Below, piece by piece: positions 27,157 to 36,914 of a stretch of DNA of 64,000 nucleotides (its first letter is position 1; each line of letters begins with the position of its first letter). The notes under the pieces were generated by a model, which saw only the letters and a program-made list of their open reading frames with translations, ran no database searches and was not told where the DNA came from. A program made the position numbers and the translations under genes. This DNA comes from Ochrobactrum sp. BTU1 (GTDB lineage Bacteria; Pseudomonadota; Alphaproteobacteria; Rhizobiales; Rhizobiaceae), in assembly GCA_018798825.1 (NCBI GenBank), contig CP076354.1, positions 2,102,001-2,166,000 of the forward strand, given 5' to 3'.

Positions 27157-27293
27157 GGACAGCCTGTCTCCTGCAATCCTATATAGGAACTATATTCTCG
27201 GTGAACTGTTTGTGCCTGCACGATAGAAACTGTCAAGTCGAAGCCTCACATGCTTCACCGAAGGGTGATCTGAATATCCGAAAGGAAGAAGCG

Positions 27294-28538
27294 ATGTCTG
27301 CCGCAAGCAAGCAGGGAACCACGGGCAAGAACGATCTGGTAATCGCAGGCGGCGGCTATGTCGGCCTCGTTACCGCCGTTGCGGTCAAATCGGCAGCTCC
27401 GCATCTTTCGGTTACCGTCATCGACGGCGCACCGGCAGGCGCATGGAAGAACGACCCGCGTGCATCCTCCATTGCAGCAGCTGCTTCGCGTATGCTCGAC
27501 AAGCTCGGCTGTTGGCAGGAAATCGTTACCGACGCTCAGCCCATCACAGAAATGGTCGTTACCGATTCCCGCACCTCCGATCCGGTACGACCTGTCTTCC
27601 TAACATTCTCTGGCGACGTGAATCCGGGCGAGCCTTTTGCCCATATGGTTGAAAACCGTGTGCTCAACACCGCCCTTCACAGACAAGCAGATGCACTCGG
27701 CATCACCTTCATCGAAGGCATGAGCGTCGAGAATTTTGAAACCAATCCTGAATCGGTTGCCGTGAAGCTGGCCAATGGTGAAACACTCATCACCCGCCTG
27801 CTGATTGCCGCAGACGGCGCAAAATCACGCCTGCGCGACATTGCTGGCATCAAGACGGTCAACTGGGACTATGACCAATCGGGCATCGTCTGCAACGTCG
27901 CCCATGAGCGCCCACATGGTGGTCGTGCCGATGAGCATTTCCTGCCCGCAGGTCCATTTGCCATCCTGCCACTGAAGGGCAATCGCAGCTCGCTCGTCTG
28001 GACGGAACGCACAGCCGATGCCGAGCGCCTGATCCGCGAAGACGATTTCATCTTTGAGACCGAACTTGAGCAGCGTTTCGGTCATCGCCTTGGCGCGCTG
28101 ACTGTTGAGGGTCCGCGCCGCGCCTTTCCGCTTGGCCTCACACTGGCCCGCGAGTTCGTCAAGCCACGCTTTGCACTTGTGGGTGATGCAGCCCACCGCA
28201 TCCACCCGATTGCCGGTCAGGGCCTCAATCTCGGTTTCCGTGATGCGGCAGCCATTGCCGAAGTTATCGTCGAGACCGATCGCCTTGGCCTCGACATCGG
28301 CTCTTTCGCAGCACTGGAACGCTATCAGGCATGGCGCCGGTTCGACACGGTGCAGATGGGTGTCACAACAGACGTACTGACCAAATTGTTCTCCAACGAC
28401 AATCCGGCAGTCCGAACCATTCGCGACATTGGACTGGGTCTTGTTGACCGCGTTCCAAGCCTCAAGTCCTTCTTCATCAAGCAGGCAGCGGGTCTTTCGG
28501 GGGATACACCACGTCTTTTACAGGGCGAAGCGATTTAA
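27294..28538 (+). CDS. UbiH/UbiF/Coq6-family FAD monooxygenase
   Basis: A 414-residue flavoprotein hydroxylase that probably adds a ring hydroxyl in ubiquinone biosynthesis. Motifs are the N-terminal FAD-binding VIAGGGYVGL, the middle RLLIAADGAKSRLR (DG motif), and the C-terminal VGDAAHRIHPIAGQGLNLGFRD. ATG at 27294 follows AAGGAAG. An upstream open stretch is in frame but lacks a ribosome site and family similarity. Alphaproteobacteria use varied hydroxylases (UbiH, UbiL, UbiM types), so the ring position acted on cannot be told. A two-module repeat follows. Confidence 0.88.
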   Translation: MSAASKQGTTGKNDLVIAGGGYVGLVTAVAVKSAAPHLSVTVIDGAPAGAWKNDPRASSIAAAASRMLDKLGCWQEIVTDAQPITEMVVTDSRTSDPVRPVFLTFSGDVNPGEPFAHMVENRVLNTALHRQADALGITFIEGMSVENFETNPESVAVKLANGETLITRLLIAADGAKSRLRDIAGIKTVNWDYDQSGIVCNVAHERPHGGRADEHFLPAGPFAILPLKGNRSSLVWTERTADAERLIREDDFIFETELEQRFGHRLGALTVEGPRRAFPLGLTLAREFVKPRFALVGDAAHRIHPIAGQGLNLGFRDAAAIAEVIVETDRLGLDIGSFAALERYQAWRRFDTVQMGVTTDVLTKLFSNDNPAVRTIRDIGLGLVDRVPSLKSFFIKQAAGLSGDTPRLLQGEAI

Positions 28539-28539
28539 A

Positions 28540-28636
28540 GCATTTCCAGCAAAAGTGGGAACCGGTTTTGCGTCGGATAATGCGTAAAAAAAATAGTTAC
28601 AGCGGTTCCAACGATTCAGCCTTAACTAGAACCGCT
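28540..28636. repeat. Intergenic two-module palindromic repeat, copy 6
   Basis: Module 1 (28540-28583) has the core CCAGCAAAAGTGGG...CCGGTTTTGCG. An A-rich linker follows. Module 2 has outer arms AGCGGTTC (28601-28608) and GAACCGCT (28629-28636). It lies between the hydroxylase gene and the unknown membrane-protein gene. Confidence 0.8.
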
Positions 28637-28718
28637 CTCAGCTTCACACGCGGACTGGAAAAAGCTCCCATTTCTGCTAAAAAAGCAAGACTGAGCATAG
28701 GCGTGGGGGCCTCGGGGC

Positions 28719-29903
28719 ATGCATACCAATGAGCGATTGATCGACGGGCTCCGGCAGTTGCAGGCAGGCTTGTGGTCAACGGAATGCGTTCACAAACTAT
28801 CCAAAATTGCAGGCGCACTAGCCATTATCGCCGCTATGGCAGCCGCCATCATCTATTCAGTCGTAAAGCCCGACCAGAACTGGGATATGATCCCTTATAT
28901 CGCAACAGCGCTGGAAAACCGCTATCCCGATGCGACCCAACTGCATACGGAAACATGGCGGCAAGTCGCAGAAGTGACGCCGGAAGGCGAGCTGCAAGCG
29001 CTGAAATACGGTGGAGACTATCGAAGCGCCCAGTGGGTAAGCCCCGATAATTTCAAATCGCAGCTCGTCATGTACCGCGTCAAAGCGGGCTATATTCAGC
29101 TTCTGCGCTGGCTGGAACCCTATACAGGGCTGGTCCGTGGCGGCCACCTCATCAGCATCTCAGCAGCGTTCGCTACCGGGCTGCTGATGCTTTGGCTGCT
29201 TGGCAGCTATAATGCGCTTCAGGCCGGGCTCCTGGTTGGACCCGCGCTTTTACTGGCCGGTTATGGCCCAATAACATCAGCGGTCTTTCCGGACATCGCC
29301 ATGGCAGCGCTTTCCTTCGCCGCCATTTTCGCCATTCTGCGCGAGCGCGACTGGCTGGGTGCCTTGCTGCTCGTGCTATCTTTCACAATCCGCCCAGACA
29401 ACATCATCATGATCTTTGCTCTGCTGATCACAGCAGTTCTGTTCGGCTGGCGTAAACTTCCACTGCTGATAGCCTTTGCGGCCTGCATCGCGGCAGGCCT
29501 GATGATGGAAAAAACCGCCGGACATCCCGGGTGGTGGGCGCATCTTTATTTCACCTGCATCGAGATGCAGAGTTCCATGACTGGATTTAAGCCAGATTTT
29601 TCGGTCGTTCTGCTCGTCAAAGCCTATATTCGGGGGATCATTCTGGCGCTTTATCTCGAAAGCTGGCCTTCCATGCTGTTACTGGCACTGGTCGCTTGGG
29701 CAGCGATGGCGAAAGCCGGGATTAAAGCCGATATTCCTCGATTGAATGGTATCGTCTTTGCCATGGTCATCGGAATTCTCGGCAAATTTGTTTACTTTCC
29801 GATGCCCTATGATCGCTTTTTCTTCAACATGATCATCATCATCGTTCTGATGCTTTCACTGGCATGGGCAGTCGATACAAACCGTAAGTTTGCCCAAAAC
29901 TGA
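28719..29903 (+). CDS. Polytopic membrane protein of unknown function, possibly GT-C-like
   Basis: I do not recognise a named family. The 394-residue protein has about nine to ten hydrophobic helices. The first, about residues 29-48, is followed by a long polar loop of about 70 residues that begins KPDQNWDMIPYIATALE. Later loops carry RPDN and PMPYDRFFF. An acidic residue soon after the first helix plus a long loop is the layout of GT-C glycosyltransferases that use lipid-linked sugars, but no family motif proves it. It has no operon partner: a repeat precedes it and the OsmC gene follows after about 60 bp. Base composition looks like its neighbours. Confidence 0.75.
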   Translation: MHTNERLIDGLRQLQAGLWSTECVHKLSKIAGALAIIAAMAAAIIYSVVKPDQNWDMIPYIATALENRYPDATQLHTETWRQVAEVTPEGELQALKYGGDYRSAQWVSPDNFKSQLVMYRVKAGYIQLLRWLEPYTGLVRGGHLISISAAFATGLLMLWLLGSYNALQAGLLVGPALLLAGYGPITSAVFPDIAMAALSFAAIFAILRERDWLGALLLVLSFTIRPDNIIMIFALLITAVLFGWRKLPLLIAFAACIAAGLMMEKTAGHPGWWAHLYFTCIEMQSSMTGFKPDFSVVLLVKAYIRGIILALYLESWPSMLLLALVAWAAMAKAGIKADIPRLNGIVFAMVIGILGKFVYFPMPYDRFFFNMIIIIVLMLSLAWAVDTNRKFAQN

Positions 29904-29966
29904 CACTGGAAGCCATGGGAAGCCGCCCTATCTGGTTGGAAGAAACCAATCGAGAGGAGCTTCCCC

Positions 29967-30404
29967 ATGGACAGAAAAGCAACCGCAGTCTGGAAAGGTA
30001 CACTCAAGGACGGCAAAGGCACGCTCAATACCCAGAGCGGTGCGCTTAAAGACCTGCCCTATGATTTCAAGGCGCGCTTTGAAGATGAAAGTGGCCGCGC
30101 AGGCACCAACCCTGAAGAGCTTCTCGGCGCCGCCCACGCAGGTTGCTTCGCCATGCAGCTGTCAGCCCTGCTTACCGAACACGGCACGCCACCTGAAAAG
30201 CTCGACGCGACAGCAGTCGTCACAGTTGGCCCCGCAACAGGTGGCGGCTTTGCAATCTCCCGCAGTGCATTGACACTCAGTGCAAGCATTCCCGGCATAT
30301 CTGAGGAAGATTTTGCAAGCCTTGCCAAGAAAGCAAAAGAATCCTGCCCGCTTTCGAAAGCCCTTGGTGCAATCGAAGTAACACTGGACGCCAAGCTGGT
30401 TTGA
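29967..30404 (+). CDS. OsmC-family peroxiredoxin
   Basis: A 145-residue OsmC/Ohr-fold protein that reduces organic hydroperoxides. The peroxidatic Cys is in GAAHAGCFAMQLS (about residue 60) and the second Cys in KESCPLSKALG (about residue 127). N-terminal GTLKDGKGTLNTQSGAL is typical of the OsmC rather than the Ohr branch. The ATG is preceded by GAGAGGAG. Reducing partners in the family are lipoylated proteins with dihydrolipoamide dehydrogenase. It ends in a terminator shared with the convergent VOC gene. Confidence 0.93.
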   Translation: MDRKATAVWKGTLKDGKGTLNTQSGALKDLPYDFKARFEDESGRAGTNPEELLGAAHAGCFAMQLSALLTEHGTPPEKLDATAVVTVGPATGGGFAISRSALTLSASIPGISEEDFASLAKKAKESCPLSKALGAIEVTLDAKLV

Positions 30405-30410
30405 TTAACA

Positions 30411-30434
30411 AAAAGCGGGCCTAGCCCGCTTTTT
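30411..30434. terminator. Bidirectional terminator between osmC and VOC genes
   Basis: A GC-rich stem AAAAGCGGGC/GCCCGCTTTT with a 2-nt loop, A-rich on the left and T-rich on the right, lies between two convergent genes. It suits termination in both directions. Confidence 0.85.
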
Positions 30435-30805
30435 TATTCCGGAAGATGGCAGACAGCTTCGATATTATGGCCGTCAGGATCGGTTACAAAGGCTGCATAA
30501 TAATCGGGGTGATAATGTTCCCGCAAACCGGGCTTGCCGTTGTCAGTCCCGCCTGCAGCGAGTGCCGCTTCATAAAAGCGATCTACCTCAGAGCGGGTTC
30601 CTGCCGAGAAAGCGACATGAAGAACGCCTTCCAGCTTTGAACCTTTCTGCTTGCCGATCCAGAATTCCGGCTTTCCGTTGCGGCCATAGCCGACCCAATC
30701 TCCGAATTCCATCGCTCGCGTGATACCCAGCGGCGCTAAAGCCGCATCATAGAAAGCGCGGGATTTTGGCATACTGGAAATGTTGAAACCGATATGATCA
30801 AGCAT
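30434..30805 (-). CDS. VOC (glyoxalase/bleomycin-resistance) family protein
   Basis: A 123-residue VOC-fold protein, with two beta-alpha-beta-beta-beta units: MLDHIGFNISSMPKSRAFYDAAL at the start and YYAAFVTDPDGHNIEAVCH at the end. The metal-ligand positions (His near residue 4, His near 68, Glu near 116) fit the family. Substrate is not predictable: members include glyoxalases, dioxygenases and antibiotic-binding proteins. It converges on osmC and shares its terminator. Confidence 0.85.
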   Translation of the reverse strand: MLDHIGFNISSMPKSRAFYDAALAPLGITRAMEFGDWVGYGRNGKPEFWIGKQKGSKLEGVLHVAFSAGTRSEVDRFYEAALAAGGTDNGKPGLREHYHPDYYAAFVTDPDGHNIEAVCHLPE

Positions 30806-30896
30806 GAAAGACCTTTAAAGCCGAAACACTGCATTGATTAGATCAGATATCGGCGAAACAGCAAAGATCAAGGATCGGTTGCGCTACATATAAAAG

Positions 30897-30922
30897 AAAA
30901 GGGAGGCATGAGCCTCCCTTTC
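30897..30922 (-). terminator. Rho-independent terminator of sdhCDAB
   Basis: The hairpin AAGGGAGGC/GCCTCCCTT lies just past the sdhB stop codon, with T-rich sequence after it on the minus strand. Confidence 0.8.
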
Positions 30923-30943
30923 CGTCGATTATAAAAACACGTT

Positions 30944-31723
30944 TTACACGCGGCGCTCGACCATCATCTTCTTGATTTCGGCAATCGCCTTGGCAGGGTT
31001 GAGACCCTTCGGGCAGGTTTGCGCGCAGTTCATGATCGTATGGCAGCGATACAGGCGGAACGGATCTTCGAGATTATCGAGACGTTCGCCCTTGGCTTCG
31101 TCGCGGCTGTCGATCAGCCAGCGATAGGCCTGAAGCAGAACAGCTGGTCCAAGGTAACGGTCGCCGTTCCACCAGTAGCTGGGGCACGAGGTCGAGCAGC
31201 AGGCGCAGAGAATGCACTCGTAAAGACCATCGAGTTTCTGACGATCTTCGTGGCTCTGCAGCCATTCCTTCTGCGGCTCTGGCGAAACCGTCTTGAGCCA
31301 AGGCTCAATCGAACGGTGCTGAGCATAGAAGTTGCTGAGATCAGGCACCAGATCCTTCACCACCGGCATATGCGGCAGCGGGTACACCTTGATGGAACCC
31401 TTGATCTCGTCCATGCCCTTGGTGCAGGCGAGCGTGTTGGCGCCATCGATGTTCATTGCGCAGGAGCCACAAATGCCCTCACGGCACGATCGGCGCAGCG
31501 TCAACGTCGGATCGATCTTGTTCTTGATGTAGAGAAGACCGTCGAGCACCATCGGGCCGCAATCATCGCGATCGATATAATAGGTATCGATGCTTGGATT
31601 TGCGTCGTCATCCGGCGACCAGCGATAAATGCGGAACTCCGTTACATTCTTGGCACCATCTGGACGCGGCCAGGTCTTGCCTTCCTGCATACGGGAGTTC
31701 TTGGGAAGTGCGAGTTCAACCAT
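30944..31723 (-). CDS. sdhB: Succinate dehydrogenase iron-sulfur subunit
   Basis: SdhB carries electrons from SdhA flavin to ubiquinone. The 259-residue protein has the [2Fe-2S] ligands in [12 protein letters not shown] plus the later Cys of NTLAC (about residues 77-97), the [4Fe-4S] ligands in [12 protein letters not shown] and the [3Fe-4S]/[4Fe-4S] ligands in [15 protein letters not shown]. It is the last gene of the sdhCDAB operon, 15 bp after sdhA. Confidence 0.98.
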   Translation of the reverse strand: MVELALPKNSRMQEGKTWPRPDGAKNVTEFRIYRWSPDDDANPSIDTYYIDRDDCGPMVLDGLLYIKNKIDPTLTLRRSCREGICGSCAMNIDGANTLACTKGMDEIKGSIKVYPLPHMPVVKDLVPDLSNFYAQHRSIEPWLKTVSPEPQKEWLQSHEDRQKLDGLYECILCACCSTSCPSYWWNGDRYLGPAVLLQAYRWLIDSRDEAKGERLDNLEDPFRLYRCHTIMNCAQTCPKGLNPAKAIAEIKKMMVERRV

Positions 31724-31738
31724 TGCTCATTCCCTCGA

Positions 31739-33583
31739 TCAGTAAACGCGCTTCTTAGGCGCGATCTTGGCCAGGCTGATGCCGCCTTCTTCCTCGGTCG
31801 TCAGCGGATCGAGATGAACAGGGCGGTAATCAAGCTTCACGTCGCCATTTGGCGACAGCCAGGAAAGGGTGTGTTTACGCCATTCAGCGTCGTTACGGTC
31901 CGGGAAATCCTCATGCGCATGTGCGCCGCGGCTTTCGTGACGGGCTTCAGCCGAAACGACTGTCACCATCGCGTTAGCCATCAGGTTTTCCAGTTCCAGC
32001 GTCTCAACCAGATCAGAATTCCAGATCATCGAACGGTCAGAGACCTTGATGTCCGGCAGTTCTTTCCATATCTCCGCCATACGTGCGACGCCCTGTTTGA
32101 GCGACTCGTCCGTACGGAACACGGCAGCGTCTTCCTGCATGGTGCGCTGCATCTTTTCGCGCAGTTCTGCGGTTGGCGTCGAACCGTTGGCATAACGAAG
32201 ACGATGGAAGCGATCCATGATCGTTTCGACCGCTGCTTCGTTGATGTCTGGAATCTTTGCAGCGCGGTCGATGACTTCGCCAGCGCGGATTGCAGCGGCA
32301 CGGCCAAACACCACCAGATCGATCAGCGAGTTGGAGCCGAGACGGTTTGCACCGTGCACGGAAGCGCAACCTGCTTCACCCACAGCCATCAGGCCCGGCT
32401 GAACGCGGTCAGGATCTTCTTGCGTCGGGTTAAGCACTTCGCCCCAATAGTTGGTTGGAATGCCGCCCATATTGTAGTGAACGGTTGGCAGAACCGGGAT
32501 CGGTTCCTTGGTCACATCGACGCCTGCGAAAATCTTGGCCGACTCGGAAATGCCCGGCAGACGTTCATGCAGAACAGCCGGATCAAGATGGTCGAGATGC
32601 AGGTAGATGTGGTCCTTGTTCTTGCCAACGCCGCGACCGGCGCGGATTTCCATGGTCATGCAGCGTGAGACAACGTCACGCGAAGCAAGATCCTTGGCGG
32701 AAGGCGCGTAACGCTCCATGAAGCGTTCGCCTTCGGAATTGACCAGATAGCCGCCTTCACCGCGTGCGCCTTCAGTAATCAGGCAGCCCGCACCATAAAT
32801 GCCGGTCGGATGAAACTGAACGAATTCCATGTCCTGAAGCGGAAGGCCAGCGCGTGCTGCCATGCCGCCGCCGTCGCCGGTGCAGGTATGGGCCGAGGTT
32901 GCCGAGAAATAGGAACGGCCATAACCGCCCGTCGCCAGAACCACCATCTTGGCGGCAAAGCGATGGATTGTACCGTCATCGAGGTTCCAGGCGACAACGC
33001 CGGTGCAGACGCCATCAGTCATGATGAGATCCAGCGCGAAATATTCGATGAAGAACTGCGCATTGTTTCTCAGCGACTGGCCGTAAAGCGTGTGCAGGAT
33101 CGCGTGACCGGTACGGTCAGCAGCAGCACAAGTGCGCTGAACCGGAGGGCCGTCGCCGAAGTTCTGCATGTGGCCACCGAACGGGCGCTGATAGATCTTG
33201 CCTTCTTCGGTACGCGAGAAAGGCACACCGTAATGCTCCAGTTCGTAAACCGCAGCAGGCGCTTCACGCGCCAGATATTCCATTGCGTCGGTATCGCCCA
33301 GCCAGTCCGATCCCTTGACGGTATCGTACATATGCCACTGCCAGCTATCCGGGCCCATGTTCTTGAGCGAAGCGGCGATGCCGCCCTGTGCTGCAACCGT
33401 ATGCGAACGGGTTGGGAAAACCTTGGTGATGCAAGCGGTCTTGAAGCCCTGCTCAGCCATACCGAGCGTTGCACGCAGACCTGCGCCACCGGCACCAACG
33501 ACAACAACGTCGAACTTGTGATCTACAAACTTGTAGTTCTTTTCGCCCGCAGCACTGGCCGCGTTTTTTTCTGCACTAGCCAT
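31739..33583 (-). CDS. sdhA: Succinate dehydrogenase flavoprotein subunit
   Basis: SdhA oxidises succinate to fumarate using covalently bound FAD. The 614-residue protein has the dinucleotide motif [15 protein letters not shown], the FAD-linked His in [11 protein letters not shown], the substrate-site HPTGIYG and GARGEGG, and the active-site Arg/His region further on ([15 protein letters not shown]). It lies 15 bp upstream of sdhB and 7 bp downstream of sdhD, as one operon. Confidence 0.98.
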   Translation of the reverse strand: MASAEKNAASAAGEKNYKFVDHKFDVVVVGAGGAGLRATLGMAEQGFKTACITKVFPTRSHTVAAQGGIAASLKNMGPDSWQWHMYDTVKGSDWLGDTDAMEYLAREAPAAVYELEHYGVPFSRTEEGKIYQRPFGGHMQNFGDGPPVQRTCAAADRTGHAILHTLYGQSLRNNAQFFIEYFALDLIMTDGVCTGVVAWNLDDGTIHRFAAKMVVLATGGYGRSYFSATSAHTCTGDGGGMAARAGLPLQDMEFVQFHPTGIYGAGCLITEGARGEGGYLVNSEGERFMERYAPSAKDLASRDVVSRCMTMEIRAGRGVGKNKDHIYLHLDHLDPAVLHERLPGISESAKIFAGVDVTKEPIPVLPTVHYNMGGIPTNYWGEVLNPTQEDPDRVQPGLMAVGEAGCASVHGANRLGSNSLIDLVVFGRAAAIRAGEVIDRAAKIPDINEAAVETIMDRFHRLRYANGSTPTAELREKMQRTMQEDAAVFRTDESLKQGVARMAEIWKELPDIKVSDRSMIWNSDLVETLELENLMANAMVTVVSAEARHESRGAHAHEDFPDRNDAEWRKHTLSWLSPNGDVKLDYRPVHLDPLTTEEEGGISLAKIAPKKRVY

Positions 33584-33590
33584 CGGGCTA

Positions 33591-33974
33591 TCAACCTCCG
33601 AAGCTCAGCTTGAGGATCGCATAGACGCAAGCCACGCCAACAACAACCGTGAAGAAGGTGTTGAGCATGACGAGCAGGACCTTCAGGCCTTCGCCGTGAA
33701 TGTAATCTTCAATAATAACCTGCATGCCAAGACGCATGTGGTAAACGCCGGTCAGCACGAACAGCGCCATCACCAGAGCGGTGAACGGATGTGCCAGAAC
33801 GGATTTCACTTCCGCATAGCTTGCGCCATGGAGCGAAATAACCAGACCGATGAAAAACAGAACCAGCGGGACGAGTGCCACAGCACTCATACGCTGAAAC
33901 CAGAAATGGCCGGTGCCTTCTTTGGCCGAGCCCAGACCGCGAACCTTGCCGAGAGGTGTACGCATATCGTTCAT
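33591..33974 (-). CDS. sdhD: Succinate dehydrogenase membrane anchor subunit D
   Basis: A 127-residue inner-membrane anchor with three helices. [21 protein letters not shown] has the heme-ligand His and the conserved Asp/Tyr near the quinone site. I chose ATG at 33974 because AAGGAG lies 8 bp before it; the longer frame from 34019 overlaps sdhC. It follows sdhC directly and is translated just before sdhA. Confidence 0.94.
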   Translation of the reverse strand: MNDMRTPLGKVRGLGSAKEGTGHFWFQRMSAVALVPLVLFFIGLVISLHGASYAEVKSVLAHPFTALVMALFVLTGVYHMRLGMQVIIEDYIHGEGLKVLLVMLNTFFTVVVGVACVYAILKLSFGG

Positions 33975-33987
33975 GTCAGAACTCCTT

Positions 33988-34386
33988 TCAGCGCACTGCG
34001 AAAGCAACAACCCAGACAAGGATCGTTGCAGGCAGCGAGAAGGCCAGCGTCAGCCAGGCAATTTTGCTGGCCGTGTGCTTTTCAAGTCCGGCACCCATGT
34101 CCCAGATGAAATGGCGTACGCCGCCGGCCAGATGGTGCAGAAGCGCCCAGGTATAGCCGAACAGAACCAGATAGCCGATCCATGAACTATAGACCCAGCT
34201 CACCATGTTGAACGCATCTTCGCCGATTGCGGCGGCAATCAGCCATGCGGCGAGAAGAAGGGTTCCGAAATAAAGTGCGCCGCCGGTGATACGATGGATG
34301 ATGGACATCGTCATCGTGATCTTTGGTCGATAGATCGACAAATGCGGCGACAAAGGACGCTGACGCGTAGCGGTCGGTTGTGTCAT
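33988..34386 (-). CDS. sdhC: Succinate dehydrogenase cytochrome b556 subunit C
   Basis: A 132-residue membrane anchor with three helices. PLSPHLSIYRP and the SIIHRITGG motif (heme b and quinone region) mark the SdhC family, and WALLHHLAGGVRHFIWD supplies the second conserved His set. ATG at 34386 is chosen because it gives the normal length; a longer frame extends to 34500 without family support. It is first in the sdhCDAB operon. Confidence 0.95.
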   Translation of the reverse strand: MTQPTATRQRPLSPHLSIYRPKITMTMSIIHRITGGALYFGTLLLAAWLIAAAIGEDAFNMVSWVYSSWIGYLVLFGYTWALLHHLAGGVRHFIWDMGAGLEKHTASKIAWLTLAFSLPATILVWVVAFAVR

Positions 34387-34844
34387 GGCTCTCGTGGGCT
34401 TCCCTGACGTTTCTACCCATTTCATCTTGCCCAGCTCTTGCTGGCACAATGAAATGAATGGCCGGTTCATTTGGAGCACCGTGCTTCCGAATGGACGCAC
34501 AAAGGACGCTCCAACTTCTTGAATCTACGCATCGTGCTTTCCAAAAATCAGAAACGATTTTTAGGCCGATGCTGTAAAACCGAGTTCGATGTCGCTCACA
34601 ACGCAGGAAACGGAATTTTCGATCCTGCGTCGGCACGACCCAGAAAATGTGGCTGGATCGTGCTACACGACCCTATGTGGCGCTTTCTACTGCGCTTTTA
34701 CCACCACGTCAAAGAAGCTTTTTCACGAAAAGACTAACAATTGGTCGCACCTCGACGACACTTTCGCGTGATTTCGGATTTTAAACGATTGAAGTCCGAA
34801 ATCTCGAAAAACATGTGTAATTTCATCCACTTTTGCGGATAAGC
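34387..34844. other. sdh upstream region
   Basis: About 460 bp between the acetyltransferase stop and the sdhC start. It must hold the sdhCDAB promoter and contains one degenerate repeat copy (34529-34572). No gene with coding support is visible in it, and no terminator with a clear T tract was found. Confidence 0.5.
34529..34572. repeat. Degenerate palindromic repeat, copy 7
   Basis: Outer arms GCATCG and CGATGC enclose CCAAAAATCAGAAACGATTTTTAGG, which aligns with module 1 of the repeat family but has several mismatches. It lies in the sdhC upstream region. Confidence 0.5.
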
Positions 34845-35303
34845 CTAGTTCCCGAAGCGAATCACGTAACTGGACCAGTCGGCAGCAGCTGCAATCTGTT
34901 CGTAGAGCTTGCGACCATCCTCCGGTACACGGGGCGCATTAAGGACAAGCTTGGACCAGCTGCGTTCTTCTGCCTTGTCAGCAAGCAGATCAATCAACGC
35001 CTTTGCGATGCCTTTGCCGCGATGATCGTGGTGTACATAAATATGGTCAACCTGACCGGCGCGCAGACCTGAGACCGGCTCCGGAAGATCGTAGAAGATC
35101 ACGAATCCGACCAGATTGCCATCAACCCGCGCACCCAGAATCTCGGTAGCGCGATCCTGCAGGAGATGCTCGGCATAGAATTCATCCGGACGACGCGGCG
35201 CGCCACGCTTCAATGCCTGCGCGTAGCTTGCGAGCAGTGCCGAGAACTCATGGGCATCTCGCAGGTGAAGAAGCGCAATATCGACGGCATGATCTGTGGT
35301 CAT
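34845..35303 (-). CDS. GNAT-family N-acetyltransferase
   Basis: A 152-residue GCN5-related acetyltransferase. The acetyl-CoA-binding motif A is HIYVHHDHRGKGIAKALID (about residues 86-104), preceded by the beta strand GFVIFYDLPEPVSG. The substrate may be an amine, peptide or protein and cannot be told. ATG at 35303 is preferred to the longer frame from 35390. It lies downstream of the diguanylate cyclase on the same strand, about 110 bp apart. Confidence 0.88.
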   Translation of the reverse strand: MTTDHAVDIALLHLRDAHEFSALLASYAQALKRGAPRRPDEFYAEHLLQDRATEILGARVDGNLVGFVIFYDLPEPVSGLRAGQVDHIYVHHDHRGKGIAKALIDLLADKAEERSWSKLVLNAPRVPEDGRKLYEQIAAAADWSSYVIRFGN

Positions 35304-35414
35304 GAGCAATCTTTCCCTCAAACATATTTCCAGAAATCGGAAACATCTCAATTGTAGACGAGAGCTGGGTGTAGACAAGAGCCCGCCCAAAGGTAAAGCG
35401 CATTGCTTGCGAAA

Positions 35415-36671
35415 TCAGATCAGCTTGCGACCATTGCCGGTTCCCCGGAACTCCACGACATTGTCGTCCAGCATCATCGGCAAAGCCGTGCGAACGCAAT
35501 TTCGACCATTCTTCTTGGCCTCGTAAAGCGCTCCGTCTGCCCGCTTGTAGACATCGGAAAAGAAGTCGTCGAACTCCATTTCCGTGACCCCGAAGCTGAC
35601 CGCAAATGCCACATCCCCTGAAGCGCCAGGCAGCGTGATATCGGCACAGGCCAATCGCGCCCGTTCTGCAAAACGCCATGCCGACTGGATCGTGTGTCCG
35701 GGAAGCAGCACGGCAAACTCCTCACCACCCATTCGCGCAGCAATACCGCCCTTGGACGCAGCCGACCTGCGAAGTTCATCAGCAAAAGCTGCAATCACGC
35801 GATCACCGAGAGCATGACCGTGCGTGTCGTTGATCAATTTGAAATAATCAATATCGCAGACGATCAGCGAAAGAGCCTGCCGCATCCGCTTGGATTTTTC
35901 GATTGCAGCCTCGGCTCTGAATTCAAAACCACGGCGATTGAGGAGACCGGAAAGCTGATCCGTTTCCGAGCGAAGCGTCACATCGGAAATCAGCTCACCC
36001 ATCAGGCAGAGCAGCAAGAGAAGTCCTGCCGCTACCGAAAGACCGGCACCAATCGACTGAACCAGCAACGCATAATCTGTTCTGACATAGTCGTCAGGAT
36101 CAACACCCACGCCGCCAACCAGCGAAGCCAATACGGGCTTGATAAGAAAATGAATGGCACTGATCGTAAACAAACCTGCCATCAGCCCATCAAGCGTACC
36201 CCACGACCGACCGAATGGACGGCTTTTAGCGCGAGCACTCAATCGCCCTCGCATGATGACCCAGACAGCCAGCATCAATGTGAGGAAGTAAGGCGACTGA
36301 TAAAGAATGCGACCCAGCATTTCGCTGCGCGCAATGTCGTAAATGCCATAGACCAGCGACAGCGAACCGACGAGCAGCAACCCCAATGGAAACCATGGAA
36401 CGGGTGACGAATACATCCGCGCAAGGCCGATTACCAGACAGGCAAGCGTCATGAAATAGGTGGCAAAACCCAGCATGTAACCAAGCTTGGCATTTGGTAT
36501 CGAGGGGATTAGCAGTTCTGTCAAAAAGTAGAGCATCGCGAAAACGAAGCCCAATGCGAAAATCGGCGCCGCTGTGTTATCGCGTGCAAAAGCCGCGATA
36601 CCCAGAAAGGTAAACGCAAACAGACCGGAAACGGTCATATTGATCAGCAGTATAAATTCTGCTCCGTCCAT
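35415..36671 (-). CDS. Membrane-bound diguanylate cyclase (7TM + GGDEF)
   Basis: A 418-residue protein: about seven N-terminal membrane helices (residues 5-240), then one GGDEF domain (about 245-405). The active site is ARMGGEEFAV, so the GG[D/E]EF signature is intact, and DIDYFKLINDTHGHALGD supplies the metal and substrate residues. The usual inhibitory RxxD I-site, five residues before GGEEF, is not present (GGIAA there), so feedback inhibition by c-di-GMP may be lacking. The membrane part probably senses a signal, but no sensor family is recognised. ATG at 36671 is chosen over 36737. Confidence 0.9.
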   Translation of the reverse strand: MDGAEFILLINMTVSGLFAFTFLGIAAFARDNTAAPIFALGFVFAMLYFLTELLIPSIPNAKLGYMLGFATYFMTLACLVIGLARMYSSPVPWFPLGLLLVGSLSLVYGIYDIARSEMLGRILYQSPYFLTLMLAVWVIMRGRLSARAKSRPFGRSWGTLDGLMAGLFTISAIHFLIKPVLASLVGGVGVDPDDYVRTDYALLVQSIGAGLSVAAGLLLLLCLMGELISDVTLRSETDQLSGLLNRRGFEFRAEAAIEKSKRMRQALSLIVCDIDYFKLINDTHGHALGDRVIAAFADELRRSAASKGGIAARMGGEEFAVLLPGHTIQSAWRFAERARLACADITLPGASGDVAFAVSFGVTEMEFDDFFSDVYKRADGALYEAKKNGRNCVRTALPMMLDDNVVEFRGTGNGRKLI

Positions 36672-36860
36672 CCGCGCTTTCCGGCCCCTGCCTGCGAAGC
36701 CAATGCGGCCCGCATTCCCCAATTCTAAGCCCCGCAAATTCCGCCGTTTTCAGCGAAACAGGAGAATGATTTTCACCTTATAGCCCTTATACATCCAAAG
36801 CATGAAAAAGCAGCTAATTTAGTAAACAAACCAGTCTGCGATGAGCCTCACGCACATATG

Positions 36861-36893
36861 AAAAAAGCCGCCGGATCACTCCGGCGGCTTTTT
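36861..36893 (-). terminator. Rho-independent terminator of leuC
   Basis: The stem AGCCGCCGGA/TCCGGCGGCT with a TCAC loop is flanked by A and T tracts on both sides. On the minus strand it follows the leuC stop codon by about 20 bp. Confidence 0.9.
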
Positions 36894-36914
36894 AAAACTT
36901 GCTCACGAAAGAGC

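Noticed and set aside
31019..32668. A long open frame (about 549 codons) antisense to sdhB and sdhA.
   Set aside because: It lies fully opposite genes with complete catalytic motifs, its product matches no family I know, and codon bias of the real genes explains it.
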